DNA from: Actinobacillus succinogenes 130Z
Lineage (GTDB): Bacteria > Pseudomonadota > Gammaproteobacteria > Enterobacterales > Pasteurellaceae
DNA length: 64,000 nucleotides
Direction of reading: 5' to 3'
Assembly (NCBI RefSeq): GCF_000017245.1
Contig: NC_009655.1
Span: 1,922,001 to 1,986,000, forward strand
This document shows positions 1 to 9,270 of this stretch, piece by piece; position 1 is the stretch's first letter, and each line of letters begins with the position of its first letter. The translations under genes were made by a program, and so were the position numbers. The notes below the pieces were generated by a model. The model was not told where the DNA came from and ran no database searches. It worked only from the letters and a program-made list of their open reading frames with translations.

Positions 1-483
1 CGGTTCCGGTGCGTCAATGGAATGCCCGCCCGCTAAGGCAATGCCCGCTTGCTTACAGGCAAAACGCCCGCCGTCCACTATGCGTTGCGCCACTTCGGCC
101 GGCAATAATTTAATCGGAAAACCGAGGATAGCAATCGCCATAATCGGTTTTCCGCCCATGGCAAAAATGTCGCTGATTGCGTTCGTCGCCGCAATACGGC
201 CGAAATCGAAGGGATCATCCACAATCGGCATGAAAAAATCCGTGGTACTGATAATGCCTACGCCGTTTCCGATATCATAAACCGCCGCATCATCGGCGGT
301 ATCGTTACCGACTAACAGATGAGGATCGATAAATTGTTCGAGTTTCGTTTGTAAAATAGTCCCTAATACCTTAGGCGAAATTTTACAGCCTCAACCCGCA
401 CCGTGACTGTATTGAGTCAACCGGATAGTATCCGTCACCGTACTATCCAACGCCTGTTGAAGTGCGGTCAAATTTTCCGTCAT
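1..483 (-). CDS. selD: Selenide, water dikinase SelD (5' part, selenocysteine-containing)
   Basis: Makes selenophosphate from selenide and ATP for selenocysteine and selenouridine synthesis. Only the first 161 codons are in the window; the gene runs off the left edge. Read from ATG 483-481, the frame gives MTENLTALQQ, then SHGAG-U-GCK with an in-frame TGA at 393-391 (codon 31), then the SelD signatures GNDTADDAAVYD and FAMGGKP. In this family the residue at the TGA is the catalytic Cys or selenocysteine of the glycine-rich loop, so the TGA is read as selenocysteine, as known for Haemophilus SelD. Conserved SelD sequence continues without a break after the TGA, which argues against a pseudogene. 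A hairpin suited to a bacterial SECIS follows at 375-362. An uptake sequence lies within codons 5-8. Confidence 0.93.
362..375 (-). promoter_or_regulatory. Candidate bacterial SECIS hairpin of selD
   Basis: On the mRNA strand, 15 nt after the UGA at 393-391, CCUAA pairs with UUAGG around the loop GGUA. Bacterial SECIS elements lie just 3' of the UGA inside the coding region and carry a GU in a short apical loop recognised by SelB, which this matches. The upper stem is only 5 bp; structure and function are inferred. Confidence 0.6.
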
Positions 484-612
484 TTTTATCTTCCTCATTT
501 TTTCAAATGGTTATTCGGATAAAGAATTATACAATTATTTTCCGCTGAAAGGGGGAATTATCCTACTTTTGTATTGTTTTTAAACAGTTATGATTTTTTT
601 TGAAATTTCTGT

Positions 613-640
613 TTGACAGTCCCTGTAAAATAAGTAAAAT
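613..640 (+). promoter_or_regulatory. Sigma-70 promoter of the tRNA-Gly/tRNA-Leu unit
   Basis: A perfect -35 TTGACA (613-618) is followed after 16 bp by -10 TAAAAT (635-640). It lies about 34 bp upstream of the mature tRNA-Gly, the expected place for a tRNA operon promoter. Confidence 0.75.
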
Positions 641-673
641 GCACTCCCGTTGAAGGCTATAAGCTGAAACCGA

Positions 674-749
674 GCGGGAATAGCTCAGTTGGTAGAGCAC
701 AACCTTGCCAAGGTTGGGGTCGCGAGTTCGAGCCTCGTTTCCCGCTCCA
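674..749 (+). tRNA. tRNA-Gly (anticodon GCC)
   Basis: The 76-nt sequence folds as a cloverleaf. Acceptor arms GCGGGAA and TTCCCGC pair, the T loop contains GTTCGAG, and CCA is encoded. Anticodon GCC is at 707-709. It is co-transcribed with the tRNA-Leu that follows. Confidence 0.97.
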
Positions 750-778
750 ATTATTTAAATGAATTTTAAATGCGTGAT

Positions 779-865
779 GCCCGAGTGGCGGAATCGGTAG
801 ACGCAAGGGATTTAAAATCCCTCGCCTTTCGGGGCGTGCCAGTTCAAGTCTGGCCTCGGGCACCA
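779..865 (+). tRNA. tRNA-Leu (anticodon TAA)
   Basis: An 87-nt class II tRNA. Acceptor arm GCCCGAG pairs with CTCGGGC, the anticodon stem AGGGA/TCCCT encloses TAA at 813-815, there is a long variable arm (CGCCTTTCGGGGCG), and CCA is encoded. Confidence 0.97.
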
Positions 866-897
866 TTTGAAATCATTTGACAGAAAAAGATAGAGAC

Positions 898-919
898 AGC
901 ACCTTGCGGTGCTTTTTTT
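898..919 (+). terminator. Rho-independent terminator after tRNA-Leu
   Basis: AGCACC pairs with GGTGCT around TTGC, followed by a run of T. Confidence 0.9.
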
Positions 920-981
920 ATATCTAAAATTATTTCGATTCCGGCGGTATGGGTCGATCACCACAAAATACCGGACATATT

Positions 982-1614
982 ATGCGTTTAAAATCTCTTT
1001 TCGTCGTTTTAGTATCGGCATTTATTTTCACCGGCTGTTCGTCATTGGATATCAGCGAACACCGCCCGACCGACATCAAAACCATTTCAAAAACTGACCG
1101 CTCTTGGCAGCAGCATTTAAGTCTGCTCAAGCAGATAAAAGCTTATTCCGCGCAAGGTCAAATCGGTTATATCAGCTCTCAGGAACGCTTTTCCAGCCGT
1201 TTTGAGTGGCAATACCAAAACCCGCAGAATTACACTTTAAAATTATATTCCACCATCAGCACCACCAGTCTGGAAATGCAGCGTCATCCTTCAGGTATGA
1301 CGATTTCCGATAACAAAGGAAACCAACGTTCGGAAGCGGATGCCAAAATGCTGATTCGTGAAATTGTCGGTATGGAAGTGCCGTTGGAGCGGCTTGCGAC
1401 CTGGCTGAAAGGACAACCCGACGAACATGCCGATTATCAGGTGGGAGAAAATCATTATTTAGCCGGTTTCAGCTATCCGATAGACGGTGTAGTCTGGACC
1501 GCGGATTATTTGGTTTATCATCAGGATCGCACGCCGGCATTACCCCGAGATATTCTGCTGAAAAATAATAACCAAACCCTAAAGATCCGGGTTGAAAACT
1601 GGATGTTACCATGA
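982..1614 (+). CDS. lolB: Outer-membrane lipoprotein localisation protein LolB
   Basis: LolB is the outer-membrane receptor that takes lipoproteins from periplasmic LolA and inserts them in the outer membrane. The chosen ATG gives MRLKSLFVVLVSAFIFTGC, a lipoprotein signal with the acylated Cys at residue 19. A longer frame from 949 would put a polar extension before the signal and is less likely. At 210 residues it has the usual LolB length. Its stop overlaps the ispE start (ATGA), so the two are translationally coupled. The lolB-ispE-prs order is conserved in gammaproteobacteria. Confidence 0.93.
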   Translation: MRLKSLFVVLVSAFIFTGCSSLDISEHRPTDIKTISKTDRSWQQHLSLLKQIKAYSAQGQIGYISSQERFSSRFEWQYQNPQNYTLKLYSTISTTSLEMQRHPSGMTISDNKGNQRSEADAKMLIREIVGMEVPLERLATWLKGQPDEHADYQVGENHYLAGFSYPIDGVVWTADYLVYHQDRTPALPRDILLKNNNQTLKIRVENWMLP

Positions 1615-2519
1615 AAAAAAATTATCGATTTTCAACCGCACTTTCCCAATTTTCCGCCGACTCTTTCCGCCAAGGAAAATCTTTGCGTTTCCCCAGCCCC
1701 GCCAAATTGAACTTATTTTTATATATTAACGGAAAAAGGGCGGACGGTTATCACGAGCTGCAAACACTTTTTCAGTTTTTAGATTACGGCGATTGGCTGG
1801 AAATCAGTGCGCGCGCCGACGGTGAAATTCATCTAACCCCCCAATTACCCGGTGTGAAAGAAGAAGATAATTTAATTTACCGCGCGGCTCACATATTACA
1901 ACAAAACACCGGTTGCACCCTCGGTGCCGATATACGGCTGGACAAAATTCTGCCTATGGGCGGCGGTGTCGGCGGCGGTTCGTCCAATGCGGCAACCGTA
2001 TTGGTAGCGTTAAATTATCTCTGGAAAACCCGCCTCTCTCTCTCAGAACTTGCCGATTTAGGCGTAAAATTAGGTGCCGACGTGCCGATTTTTATTCACG
2101 GTAACGCCGCTTTTGCGGAAGGTGTCGGCGAAAAATTAACGGATTGCGAACCGCCTGAAAAATGGTTTGTGGTGCTCAAACCCGAAACCTCTATTTCCAC
2201 GGCGCTTGTCTTCACCCATCCGGACTTACCGCGAAATACGCCGAAACGTCCGCTAACACGGCTATTAACCGAAGAATACGGTAACGATTGCGAAAAAGTT
2301 GTACGAAATTGTTATCCCGAGGTTGAAGAAACCCTTACGTGGTTGCTAAAATATGCACCGTCAAGATTGACGGGAACCGGCGCTTGCGTGTTTGCGGAAT
2401 TCGATAACGAAAAATCCGCTCAAGCCGTGTTTGATATGAAACCCGCTTCGGTTTCCGGTTTTGTTGCGAAAGGCTGTAATCGTTCCCCGCTTCATCAGTG
2501 GTTAGATAAAATTTCGTGA
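1611..2519 (+). CDS. ispE: 4-diphosphocytidyl-2-C-methyl-D-erythritol kinase IspE
   Basis: Phosphorylates the 2-hydroxyl of CDP-methylerythritol with ATP in the MEP pathway to isoprenoid precursors. The 302-residue protein has the GHMP-kinase substrate motif PSPAKLNLFLYI near residues 28-39, the glycine-rich ATP loop PMGGGVGGGSSNAA near 121-134, and the C-terminal LTGTGACVFAEF motif. The start overlaps the lolB stop (ATGA). The roughly 25 residues before PSPAKLN are longer than in many homologues and carry an uptake sequence (1635-1643), so a later start is possible but no better-placed one is evident. Confidence 0.95.
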   Translation: MKKNYRFSTALSQFSADSFRQGKSLRFPSPAKLNLFLYINGKRADGYHELQTLFQFLDYGDWLEISARADGEIHLTPQLPGVKEEDNLIYRAAHILQQNTGCTLGADIRLDKILPMGGGVGGGSSNAATVLVALNYLWKTRLSLSELADLGVKLGADVPIFIHGNAAFAEGVGEKLTDCEPPEKWFVVLKPETSISTALVFTHPDLPRNTPKRPLTRLLTEEYGNDCEKVVRNCYPEVEETLTWLLKYAPSRLTGTGACVFAEFDNEKSAQAVFDMKPASVSGFVAKGCNRSPLHQWLDKIS

Positions 2520-2572
2520 TCAGTCAATCTACTATTTTTTATTTACAGTAAACCTTGAGGTTCAATTTAAAA

Positions 2573-3520
2573 ATGCCCGACATAAAACTCTTCGCTGGTA
2601 ATGCGACGCCAGAACTAGCAAAACGAATTTCCGAACGCCTATATCTTTCTTTAGGTGACGCTACCGTAGGTCGTTTTAGCGATGGCGAAATCCAAGTGCA
2701 GATCAATGAAAACGTACGTGGTTGCGACGTATTTATCATTCAGTCCACTTGCGCACCGACCAACGATAACTTAATGGAACTCATTGTCATGGTTGATGCG
2801 TTACGTCGCGCATCGGCAGGCCGTATCACCGCCGTGATTCCTTATTTCGGCTATGCCCGTCAGGATCGCCGCGTACGTTCGGCTCGCGTCCCGATCACCG
2901 CCAAAGTGGTGGCGGACTTCCTTTCCAGCGTAGGAGTTGACCGTGTTCTGACCTGCGACCTGCACGCAGAACAAATTCAAGGTTTCTTTGATGTACCGGT
3001 AGATAACGTTTTCGGTTCTCCCGTATTAATTCACGATATTTTGAAAAAAACCGATTTAGAAAACCCTATTGTGGTATCACCGGACATCGGCGGTGTGGTT
3101 CGCGCCCGCGCAGTAGCCAAATTATTGAACGATACGGATATGGCGATTATCGATAAACGCCGCCCTAAAGCAAACGTATCGCAAGTGATGCACATTATCG
3201 GTGACGTAGCCGGTCGCGACTGTATCTTAGTCGATGACATGATCGATACCGGCGGTACATTGGTAAAAGCGGCGGAAGCCTTAAAAGAACGCGGAGCAAA
3301 ACGTGTATTTGCTTATGCGACTCATGCCGTCTTCTCCGGTTCCGCAGCACAAAATATCGCCAATCCGGCATTAGACGAAGTGGTTGTAACCGATACCATC
3401 CCGCTTTCCCCGGAAATCAACGCACTTGGCAAAGTTCGTATATTAACCCTCTCCGGAATGCTCTCCGAAGCAATTCGTCGAATCAGTAACGAAGAATCTA
3501 TTTCTGCGATGTTTAACTGA
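2573..3520 (+). CDS. prs: Ribose-phosphate pyrophosphokinase Prs
   Basis: Makes PRPP from ribose 5-phosphate and ATP, feeding purine, pyrimidine, histidine and tryptophan synthesis. The 315-residue protein starts MPDIKLFAGNATPELA, as in E. coli. It contains the Mg/ATP region (YFGYARQDR, DLHAEQIQGFF) and the PRPP-binding loop CILVDDMIDTGGT. The ATG at 2573 is preceded by TTGAGG at 2555-2560; an upstream in-frame start at 2555 would overlap that site. It is the last gene of the lolB-ispE-prs unit and ends before a strong hairpin. Confidence 0.97.
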   Translation: MPDIKLFAGNATPELAKRISERLYLSLGDATVGRFSDGEIQVQINENVRGCDVFIIQSTCAPTNDNLMELIVMVDALRRASAGRITAVIPYFGYARQDRRVRSARVPITAKVVADFLSSVGVDRVLTCDLHAEQIQGFFDVPVDNVFGSPVLIHDILKKTDLENPIVVSPDIGGVVRARAVAKLLNDTDMAIIDKRRPKANVSQVMHIIGDVAGRDCILVDDMIDTGGTLVKAAEALKERGAKRVFAYATHAVFSGSAAQNIANPALDEVVVTDTIPLSPEINALGKVRILTLSGMLSEAIRRISNEESISAMFN

Positions 3521-3530
3521 TTTTATATTT

Positions 3531-3558
3531 GAAAAGCCCGGAGATTTTCGGGCTTTTC
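3531..3558 (+). terminator. Rho-independent terminator after prs
   Basis: GAAAAGCCCG pairs with CGGGCTTTTC, separated by GAGATTTT, ending in a T-rich stretch. Confidence 0.85.
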
Positions 3559-3694
3559 TATGATTCGATAATATCAAATCTTATAAAAAAACGCCCCTTT
3601 TCTTGCTCATCGTCCGGTTGTTCGATTTTATCTAAAACTTCACGAAATTTGACCGCACTTTTCGAGTTTTCTTTAGGTAAAAGCACCCTATTTG

Positions 3695-3703
3695 TGCTAT
3701 AAT
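3695..3703 (+). promoter_or_regulatory. Extended -10 promoter of gyrA
   Basis: TG-C-TATAAT (TG at 3695-3696, hexamer 3698-3703) is an extended -10 element about 38 bp before the gyrA ATG. No good -35 is seen, which is usual for extended -10 promoters. Confidence 0.6.
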
Positions 3704-3740
3704 TCAAACAATTTTTTCATCTCAGAATTAGGAAATTTCA

Positions 3741-6413
3741 ATGTCTGAATTAAGCCAAGATATCACGCCCGTTAGTATCGAAGACGAACTGAAATCGTCA
3801 TATCTCGATTACGCCATGTCCGTGATAGTCGGACGGGCGCTGCCTGATGTGCGCGACGGTTTAAAGCCGGTTCACCGCCGTGTGCTGTTCTCCATGGATC
3901 AAAGCGGCAACACACACAATAAAGCCTATGTAAAATCGGCGCGTGTAGTAGGTGACGTGATCGGTAAATATCACCCGCACGGTGACAGCGCCGTTTACGA
4001 CACAATCGTACGTATGGCGCAACCGTTCTCGTTGCGTTATATGCTGGTGGACGGTCAAGGTAACTTTGGTTCTATCGACGGTGATGCGCCGGCGGCAATG
4101 CGTTATACCGAAGTCCGCATGCAGAAAATCACTCAGGAATTGTTGACGGATTTAGATAAAGAAACTGTGGATTTCTCGCCCAACTACGATGGCAAAGAAA
4201 TGATTCCGGACGTCTTACCGACCAAAATCCCCGCCCTCCTGGTGAACGGTTCATCAGGTATTGCCGTGGGGATGGCAACCAACATTCCGCCGCATAATTT
4301 GGGCGAAGTGATGGACGGTTGTTTGGCATATATCGACAACGAAGACATCAGTATCGATGAACTTATGCAGTTTATTCCCGGTCCGGATTTTCCGACGGCG
4401 GCATTGATTAACGGCCGCCGAGGCATTGAAGAAGCCTACAAAACCGGACGCGGCAAAGTTTATGTTCGCGCCAAAGCGGAAATTGTCACAAACGACAAAG
4501 GCCGTGAGCAAATCGTCGTAACCGAAATCCCTTATCAAGTAAACAAAGCGAAACTGGTCGAAAAAATCGGAGAATTGATTCGCGAGAAAAAAATCGAAGG
4601 AATTTCAGGTATTTTAGATTTGTCCAACAAAGAAGGTATTCGCCTCGAAATCGATATCAAACGCGATGCGGTAGGCGAAGTGGTATTAAATCACCTTTAC
4701 GCGCTGACCCAAATGCAGGTGACTTTCGGCATTAACATGGTGGCGTTGGATCACGGTCAACCGAAACTGTTCAACTTAAAACAAATTATCGAAGCCTTTG
4801 TCAAACACCGTCGTGAAGTGGTAACGCGTCGTACCGTGTACGAATTGCGCAAAGCACGCGAACGTGCACATATTTTAGAGGGTTTAGCCATTGCATTGGC
4901 GAATATCGATCCCGTTATCAATTTAATCCGTGCATCCAAAACGGCGGACGAAGCCCGTGAGGGGTTGTTAGCTCGCGCTTGGGAACTCGGCAATGTCGCT
5001 CCGATGCTCGAAGCTGCCGGCGTAGATGTTTCCCGCCCTGATGATTTACCGGCGGAATGCGGTGTACGTGAGGGTCAATACTATCTTTCGGAAACACAAG
5101 CCCGTGCGATTTTAGAGCTACGTTTGCATCGTTTAACCGGCTTAGAACACGAGAAAATCGTTAGCGAATACCAAGAAATTTTAGTACAAATCGGCGAATA
5201 TTTGCACATTTTAACCAGTATCGAACGCTTACGCGAAGTCATTCGCGAAGAATTGGAATTGGTTAAAACTAATTTCAATGACGCCCGTCGTACGGAAATT
5301 ACCACTGCTTCAAGCGATATTAATCTTGAGGATTTAATCGCTCAGGAAGATGTCGTCGTCACGCTTTCGCACGAAGGTTACGTGAAATATCAACCGTTAA
5401 CCGATTACGAAGCGCAACGTCGCGGCGGCAAAGGTAAATCCGCAACTAAAATGAAGGAAGACGATTTTATTGAAAAATTACTGGTCGCCAATACTCATGA
5501 TACGATTCTCTGTTTCTCCAGCCGCGGGCGTTTATATTGGTTAAAAGTTTACCAATTACCGGAAGCCAGCCGCGGTGCTCGCGGACGTCCGATCGTGAAT
5601 ATTCTTCCGTTGGAAGAAAATGAGCGTATTACCGCAATTCTGCCGGTAGCAAGTTATGACGAAGATAAATTCGTCTTAATGGCGACTGCGGGCGGTATTG
5701 TGAAGAAAACGGCTTTAACCGAATTCAGCCGTCCTCGTTCAAACGGTATTATCGCCGTCAACTTACGTGATGAAGACGAATTGATCGGCGTGGACATCAC
5801 CGACGGATCAAATGAAATCATGTTGTTCTCGTCACAAGGCCGCGTAGTACGCTTTGCCGAATCCGCCGTGCGCGCAATGGGACGGACGGCAACCGGTGTT
5901 CGCGGGATCAAACTGGCGTTAACCAACGACTTATCCGATGAGGAAAGTGCGGTTGAAATTGAAGAAGTTTCCGAAGATAATTCACAAGAAAGTTTAGATC
6001 TGAATATCGACAAAGTGGTTTCTTTAGTGGTGCCGAAAAATGACGGTGAAATTCTCACCGCTACCCAAAACGGTTACGGTAAACGGACAAAACTTGAAGA
6101 ATATCCGACCAAATCCCGTAACACCAAAGGCGTCATCTCCATTAAAGTGAGCGAACGAAACGGTAAAGTAGTCGCGGCCACCCAAGTGGAAGAAGCGGAT
6201 CAAATTATGTTGATTACCGATGCCGGTACGCTGGTTCGTACACGCGTTACCGAAGTCAGCGTTGTGGGACGCAACACCCAAGGCGTACGTCTGATTCGCA
6301 CTGCTGAAGACGAACAGGTGGTCAGTTTGGAACGCGTCGCCGAACCTGACGATGAATTTGACGGTGAAGATGTAGAAAACACAGGAAGCGCGGTCGAAAA
6401 TTCAAAAGAATAA
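3741..6413 (+). CDS. gyrA: DNA gyrase subunit A
   Basis: The breakage-reunion subunit of DNA gyrase, introducing negative supercoils as GyrA2GyrB2. The 890-residue protein starts after TTAGGA. The winged-helix/tower domain has the catalytic Tyr122 in AAMRYTE. The quinolone-determining region reads YHPHGDSAVYD, with Ser83 and Asp87 in their wild-type state (E. coli numbering coincides). The GyrA box QRRGGKG marks the start of the C-terminal DNA-wrapping beta-pinwheel. The last 40 or so residues are acidic. The gene has its own promoter and shares a bidirectional terminator with sapF. Confidence 0.98.
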   Translation: MSELSQDITPVSIEDELKSSYLDYAMSVIVGRALPDVRDGLKPVHRRVLFSMDQSGNTHNKAYVKSARVVGDVIGKYHPHGDSAVYDTIVRMAQPFSLRYMLVDGQGNFGSIDGDAPAAMRYTEVRMQKITQELLTDLDKETVDFSPNYDGKEMIPDVLPTKIPALLVNGSSGIAVGMATNIPPHNLGEVMDGCLAYIDNEDISIDELMQFIPGPDFPTAALINGRRGIEEAYKTGRGKVYVRAKAEIVTNDKGREQIVVTEIPYQVNKAKLVEKIGELIREKKIEGISGILDLSNKEGIRLEIDIKRDAVGEVVLNHLYALTQMQVTFGINMVALDHGQPKLFNLKQIIEAFVKHRREVVTRRTVYELRKARERAHILEGLAIALANIDPVINLIRASKTADEAREGLLARAWELGNVAPMLEAAGVDVSRPDDLPAECGVREGQYYLSETQARAILELRLHRLTGLEHEKIVSEYQEILVQIGEYLHILTSIERLREVIREELELVKTNFNDARRTEITTASSDINLEDLIAQEDVVVTLSHEGYVKYQPLTDYEAQRRGGKGKSATKMKEDDFIEKLLVANTHDTILCFSSRGRLYWLKVYQLPEASRGARGRPIVNILPLEENERITAILPVASYDEDKFVLMATAGGIVKKTALTEFSRPRSNGIIAVNLRDEDELIGVDITDGSNEIMLFSSQGRVVRFAESAVRAMGRTATGVRGIKLALTNDLSDEESAVEIEEVSEDNSQESLDLNIDKVVSLVVPKNDGEILTATQNGYGKRTKLEEYPTKSRNTKGVISIKVSERNGKVVAATQVEEADQIMLITDAGTLVRTRVTEVSVVGRNTQGVRLIRTAEDEQVVSLERVAEPDDEFDGEDVENTGSAVENSKE

Positions 6414-6430
6414 TTGACCGCACTTCAGAT

Positions 6431-6458
6431 AAAAAAGCTACCTGAAGGTAGCTTTTTT
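6431..6458. terminator. Bidirectional terminator between gyrA and sapF
   Basis: AAAAAAGCTACC and GGTAGCTTTTTT form a perfect 12-bp stem around TGAA. It ends in T on both strands, so it can serve both convergent units. Confidence 0.92.
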
Positions 6459-6494
6459 ATTCAGACGCCTGCACGAATAATTCATTCTTTAAAA

Positions 6495-7307
6495 TCATAC
6501 TGCCCAATCCGCAGGTTGCCACGAATTTTTATCCAATACTCGACCAAAAAAGCCTTCCACCAGCCGCCGGGTGACTTCATGCTGCGGCGAACAAAACAAC
6601 GTTTGGGTGTTACCGAATTCAACCATTTTACCTTCATCCATTACCAATACTTCATCGGCAATATGCTTGATAATACCTAAATGTTGACCGACATAAATAT
6701 AGGAAATCTCGCGTTTTTCCTGAATATCCAGCATGAGATTGACCAGCTGAGTTTTCACCGACGCATCCAGAATACCCAGGGCATCGTCGGCAATAATCAC
6801 TTTCGGATTTAAAATTAAAGCCTGTGCTAATGCTACACGCTGCTTTTGGCTGACCGACATGGTATTGATACCGATATTGGCATGATCGGGATACAGTCCC
6901 ACCAAACGCAAGGTATCGAAAATTCGGTTATTTCTTGCCTGTTCGTCTAGATCCGTGGTGAGGCGGAGCGGAACATCCAATATTTGTCCTACATTTAAAC
7001 GCGGATTGAAACTGAAATTCGGATCCTGAAAAACCATACGGATATATTTCGCTCGATACTGATAATCACCGTAGATTAACTGCTTTCCGTTCAAAAAAAG
7101 TTGTCCGGAAGTCGGTTCGCTAATGCCTACGATCATTTTAGCCAGCGTCGATTTACCCGAACCGTTATTACCAATAATCGCCAGCGTTTTTTGTGGTTCT
7201 AAACTGAAACTGATGTCTTTTACTGCATAAAATTCCCGTTTTTCAAAAAAAGACGTCCGTTCTTTGAACAATTTGCATAATGCATTAACTTGCAACAGTG
7301 CTGACAT
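6495..7307 (-). CDS. sapF: Peptide transport ATP-binding protein SapF
   Basis: One of two ATPases of the Sap ABC transporter, linked in Haemophilus and Salmonella to antimicrobial-peptide resistance and in H. influenzae also to haem-iron use. The 270-residue protein has Walker A GNNGSGKST, a degenerate signature MSVSQKQR, and Walker B VIIADDALGILD, where Ala follows the acidic pair in place of the usual Glu. It begins 2 nt after the sapD stop and is the last gene of the operon. Confidence 0.92.
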   Translation of the reverse strand: MSALLQVNALCKLFKERTSFFEKREFYAVKDISFSLEPQKTLAIIGNNGSGKSTLAKMIVGISEPTSGQLFLNGKQLIYGDYQYRAKYIRMVFQDPNFSFNPRLNVGQILDVPLRLTTDLDEQARNNRIFDTLRLVGLYPDHANIGINTMSVSQKQRVALAQALILNPKVIIADDALGILDASVKTQLVNLMLDIQEKREISYIYVGQHLGIIKHIADEVLVMDEGKMVEFGNTQTLFCSPQHEVTRRLVEGFFGRVLDKNSWQPADWAV

Positions 7308-7309
7308 AT

Positions 7310-8362
7310 TTATTCCGTTTTGGCCTCTAAATTTAAGGTTAGCGGGCTACTTACCTGTTCTTTCACAAGAGATTTTTCCCGAATATTCAATGGATAATGG
7401 CAAGCGAACTCATGCTGTTTAACCCGCCGGGAAGGCGGTCGGTTAATGCATTTTTTCTGTGCGAAAGGACAACGCGGTCCCAGCCGACACCCTACCGGCA
7501 TATGCTCCAGCAGGGGCACCGTTCCACGCAGCGTATTCAGTTTGCTTTTAAGCGGCAACGGCGAACTGAAATCCGGGATAGCATGCAATAATGCGGAGGT
7601 ATAAGGATGATGCGGGTTTTCCAGAATACTTTCTTTCGGTCCGCTTTCGGCATTTTGTCCGCAATATAATACGGTAAAGCTGTCGCACCATTCCGTAATG
7701 CTGGTGATGTCGTTACTGGCTAGCAACACAGTCATTCCGTTATTCTGATTCATGCCGGAAAGTAACCGGAAAATTTGTAGTTGAGTAGATGATTCCAATG
7801 CGTTGGTGGCCTCATCGGCAATCAATAAGCGGGGTTGATTCGCTACCGCAATGGCAATCATCACCTTTTGCCCTTCCCCCTCGGTTATTTCATCGGGATA
7901 ACTGCGCATAATATCTTTGTGATCGCGAATTCCGACTCGGTGCAGCAACTCTATAGCCCGCCGTTTTTTCCAACCGAACCATTTCCACCAAGGCCCCTTG
8001 TAAGACCAGCTAGAAAAGGTTTGTATAATTTGCTTGCCGATTTTTTTACTAGGGTCCAAATAACTTAGTGGTTGTTGATAAACCATAGAAATATTTTTAC
8101 CGACCAGTTTTCGTCGCTTATGCGGACTTAATTTCAGTAATTCCACTTCATTAAAACGAAACCGATCCGCCGAAACAATCCAATTATCCTTGAATGCATT
8201 ACAAATCACTTTAGCAATAATACTTTTACCCGAACCGGATTCGCCAACCAGACCGCAAATTTCACCCTCATTAATCGTTAAATTGACATTATCAATAATA
8301 CGAATTAATCCCTGCGGAGTTTCAACATCAATGCACAGATTACGAATATCCAATAACGCCAT
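7310..8362 (-). CDS. sapD: Peptide transport ATP-binding protein SapD
   Basis: Second ATPase of the Sap transporter. The 350-residue protein has Walker A GESGSGKS, the signature region DEITEGEGQK, Walker B LLIADEATNALE, and the C-terminal Cys-containing oligopeptide/dipeptide-transporter domain (CRLGPRCPFAQKKC) typical of OppD/DppD/SapD ATPases. It lies 17 nt after sapC and 2 nt before sapF. Confidence 0.94.
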   Translation of the reverse strand: MALLDIRNLCIDVETPQGLIRIIDNVNLTINEGEICGLVGESGSGKSIIAKVICNAFKDNWIVSADRFRFNEVELLKLSPHKRRKLVGKNISMVYQQPLSYLDPSKKIGKQIIQTFSSWSYKGPWWKWFGWKKRRAIELLHRVGIRDHKDIMRSYPDEITEGEGQKVMIAIAVANQPRLLIADEATNALESSTQLQIFRLLSGMNQNNGMTVLLASNDITSITEWCDSFTVLYCGQNAESGPKESILENPHHPYTSALLHAIPDFSSPLPLKSKLNTLRGTVPLLEHMPVGCRLGPRCPFAQKKCINRPPSRRVKQHEFACHYPLNIREKSLVKEQVSSPLTLNLEAKTE

Positions 8363-8379
8363 AATATTTCCTCTTCACC

Positions 8380-9270
8380 CTATTCGCCGTAACGTTCAAG
8401 GGTTTTGCAGATGCCGTTGCCCATTAAGATTACAATCAACAGGACAATAATAATTGCGATACCTGGCAAAATTACCGCCCAAGGCGCAATATAAATAAGT
8501 TCTAAACTGTCACGAATCATCGCCCCCCATTCCGGAGTAGGGCGTTGCGCGCCCAGCGAAATAAAACTTAACGCACTAATCTCTAACAGAGCAATAACAA
8601 ACGCCTGTATAATTTCTCGAATATACCTCACCATAATATTCGGTAAAATAGTTTCACGCAGCAATATGCCGTTAGGCGCGCCGTCCAACCGCATCGTTAA
8701 AATATAATCCTTTTTCAGTTCCTGCTGAATTGCCAGATAAATTTCATGAATAAAATGCGGCAACAATGCCAAAGCTATCGCCAGCATGGCATTAGACAAT
8801 CCGGGTTCCATTAATGTGGCTATCACAATAGAAATTAACAGAATCGGCACCGACAAAAACGCATCTAAAAAATGCCCTAATACGCGAGATTTAAAACCGC
8901 GCGACATACCGGCCAAAATCCCAAGTCCGCCGCCGATTACAGCCGTAAAAATTACAACGATTAGAGCAGAACCAAAAGTATAGCTCACACCGTTAATGAT
9001 TCGACTGAACACATCTCGTCCCAAATCATCCGTACCGAAAAAGTATGCCACTTCCCCGCTCGCTACCCAGGACGGCGGAGTTAACTCTTTACCGATAAAT
9101 TGCATATCACTGGCGTAAGGTGCAACAAATTTGCTGAAAAGTGCGGTCAAAATCAGCAACAAAAAAAGATAAAAACTGAATAATGCAATACGATCGCGAC
9201 GAAACGCCAGCCAAATCCGTCGTAATGTTTCCGTTTCTCTGAATTCGTAAGGCTCTTTATCTAACACCGC
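8380..9270 (-). CDS. sapC: Peptide transport permease SapC
   Basis: Inner-membrane permease of the Sap transporter, of the DppC/OppC type. It has an N-terminal membrane segment, a periplasmic loop with GTDDLGRDVFSR, five further membrane segments and the cytoplasmic EAA-type loop near RLDGAPNGILLRETILPNI. No ATG is available. The frame is open from TTG 9291, but GTG 9270 gives an N-terminus (VLDKEPYEFRE) resembling other Pasteurellaceae SapC and is chosen. It overlaps the end of sapB by 14 nt with this start. Confidence 0.88.
   Translation of the reverse strand, partial: AVLDKEPYEFRETETLRRIWLAFRRDRIALFSFYLFLLLILTALFSKFVAPYASDMQFIGKELTPPSWVASGEVAYFFGTDDLGRDVFSRIINGVSYTFGSALIVVIFTAVIGGGLGILAGMSRGFKSRVLGHFLDAFLSVPILLISIVIATLMEPGLSNAMLAIALALLPHFIHEIYLAIQQELKKDYILTMRLDGAPNGILLRETILPNIMVRYIREIIQAFVIALLEISALSFISLGAQRPTPEWGAMIRDSLELIYIAPWAVILPGIAIIIVLLIVILMGNGICKTLERYGE

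Noticed and set aside
17..280. 87-codon plus-strand ORF at the left edge
   Set aside because: It is antisense to selD, whose minus-strand frame shows conserved family motifs.
6495..7307. sapF as a degenerate pseudogene because of its unusual signature and Walker B residues
   Set aside because: The frame is intact, full length and overlaps the normal operon layout; SapF-type ATPases are known to deviate.
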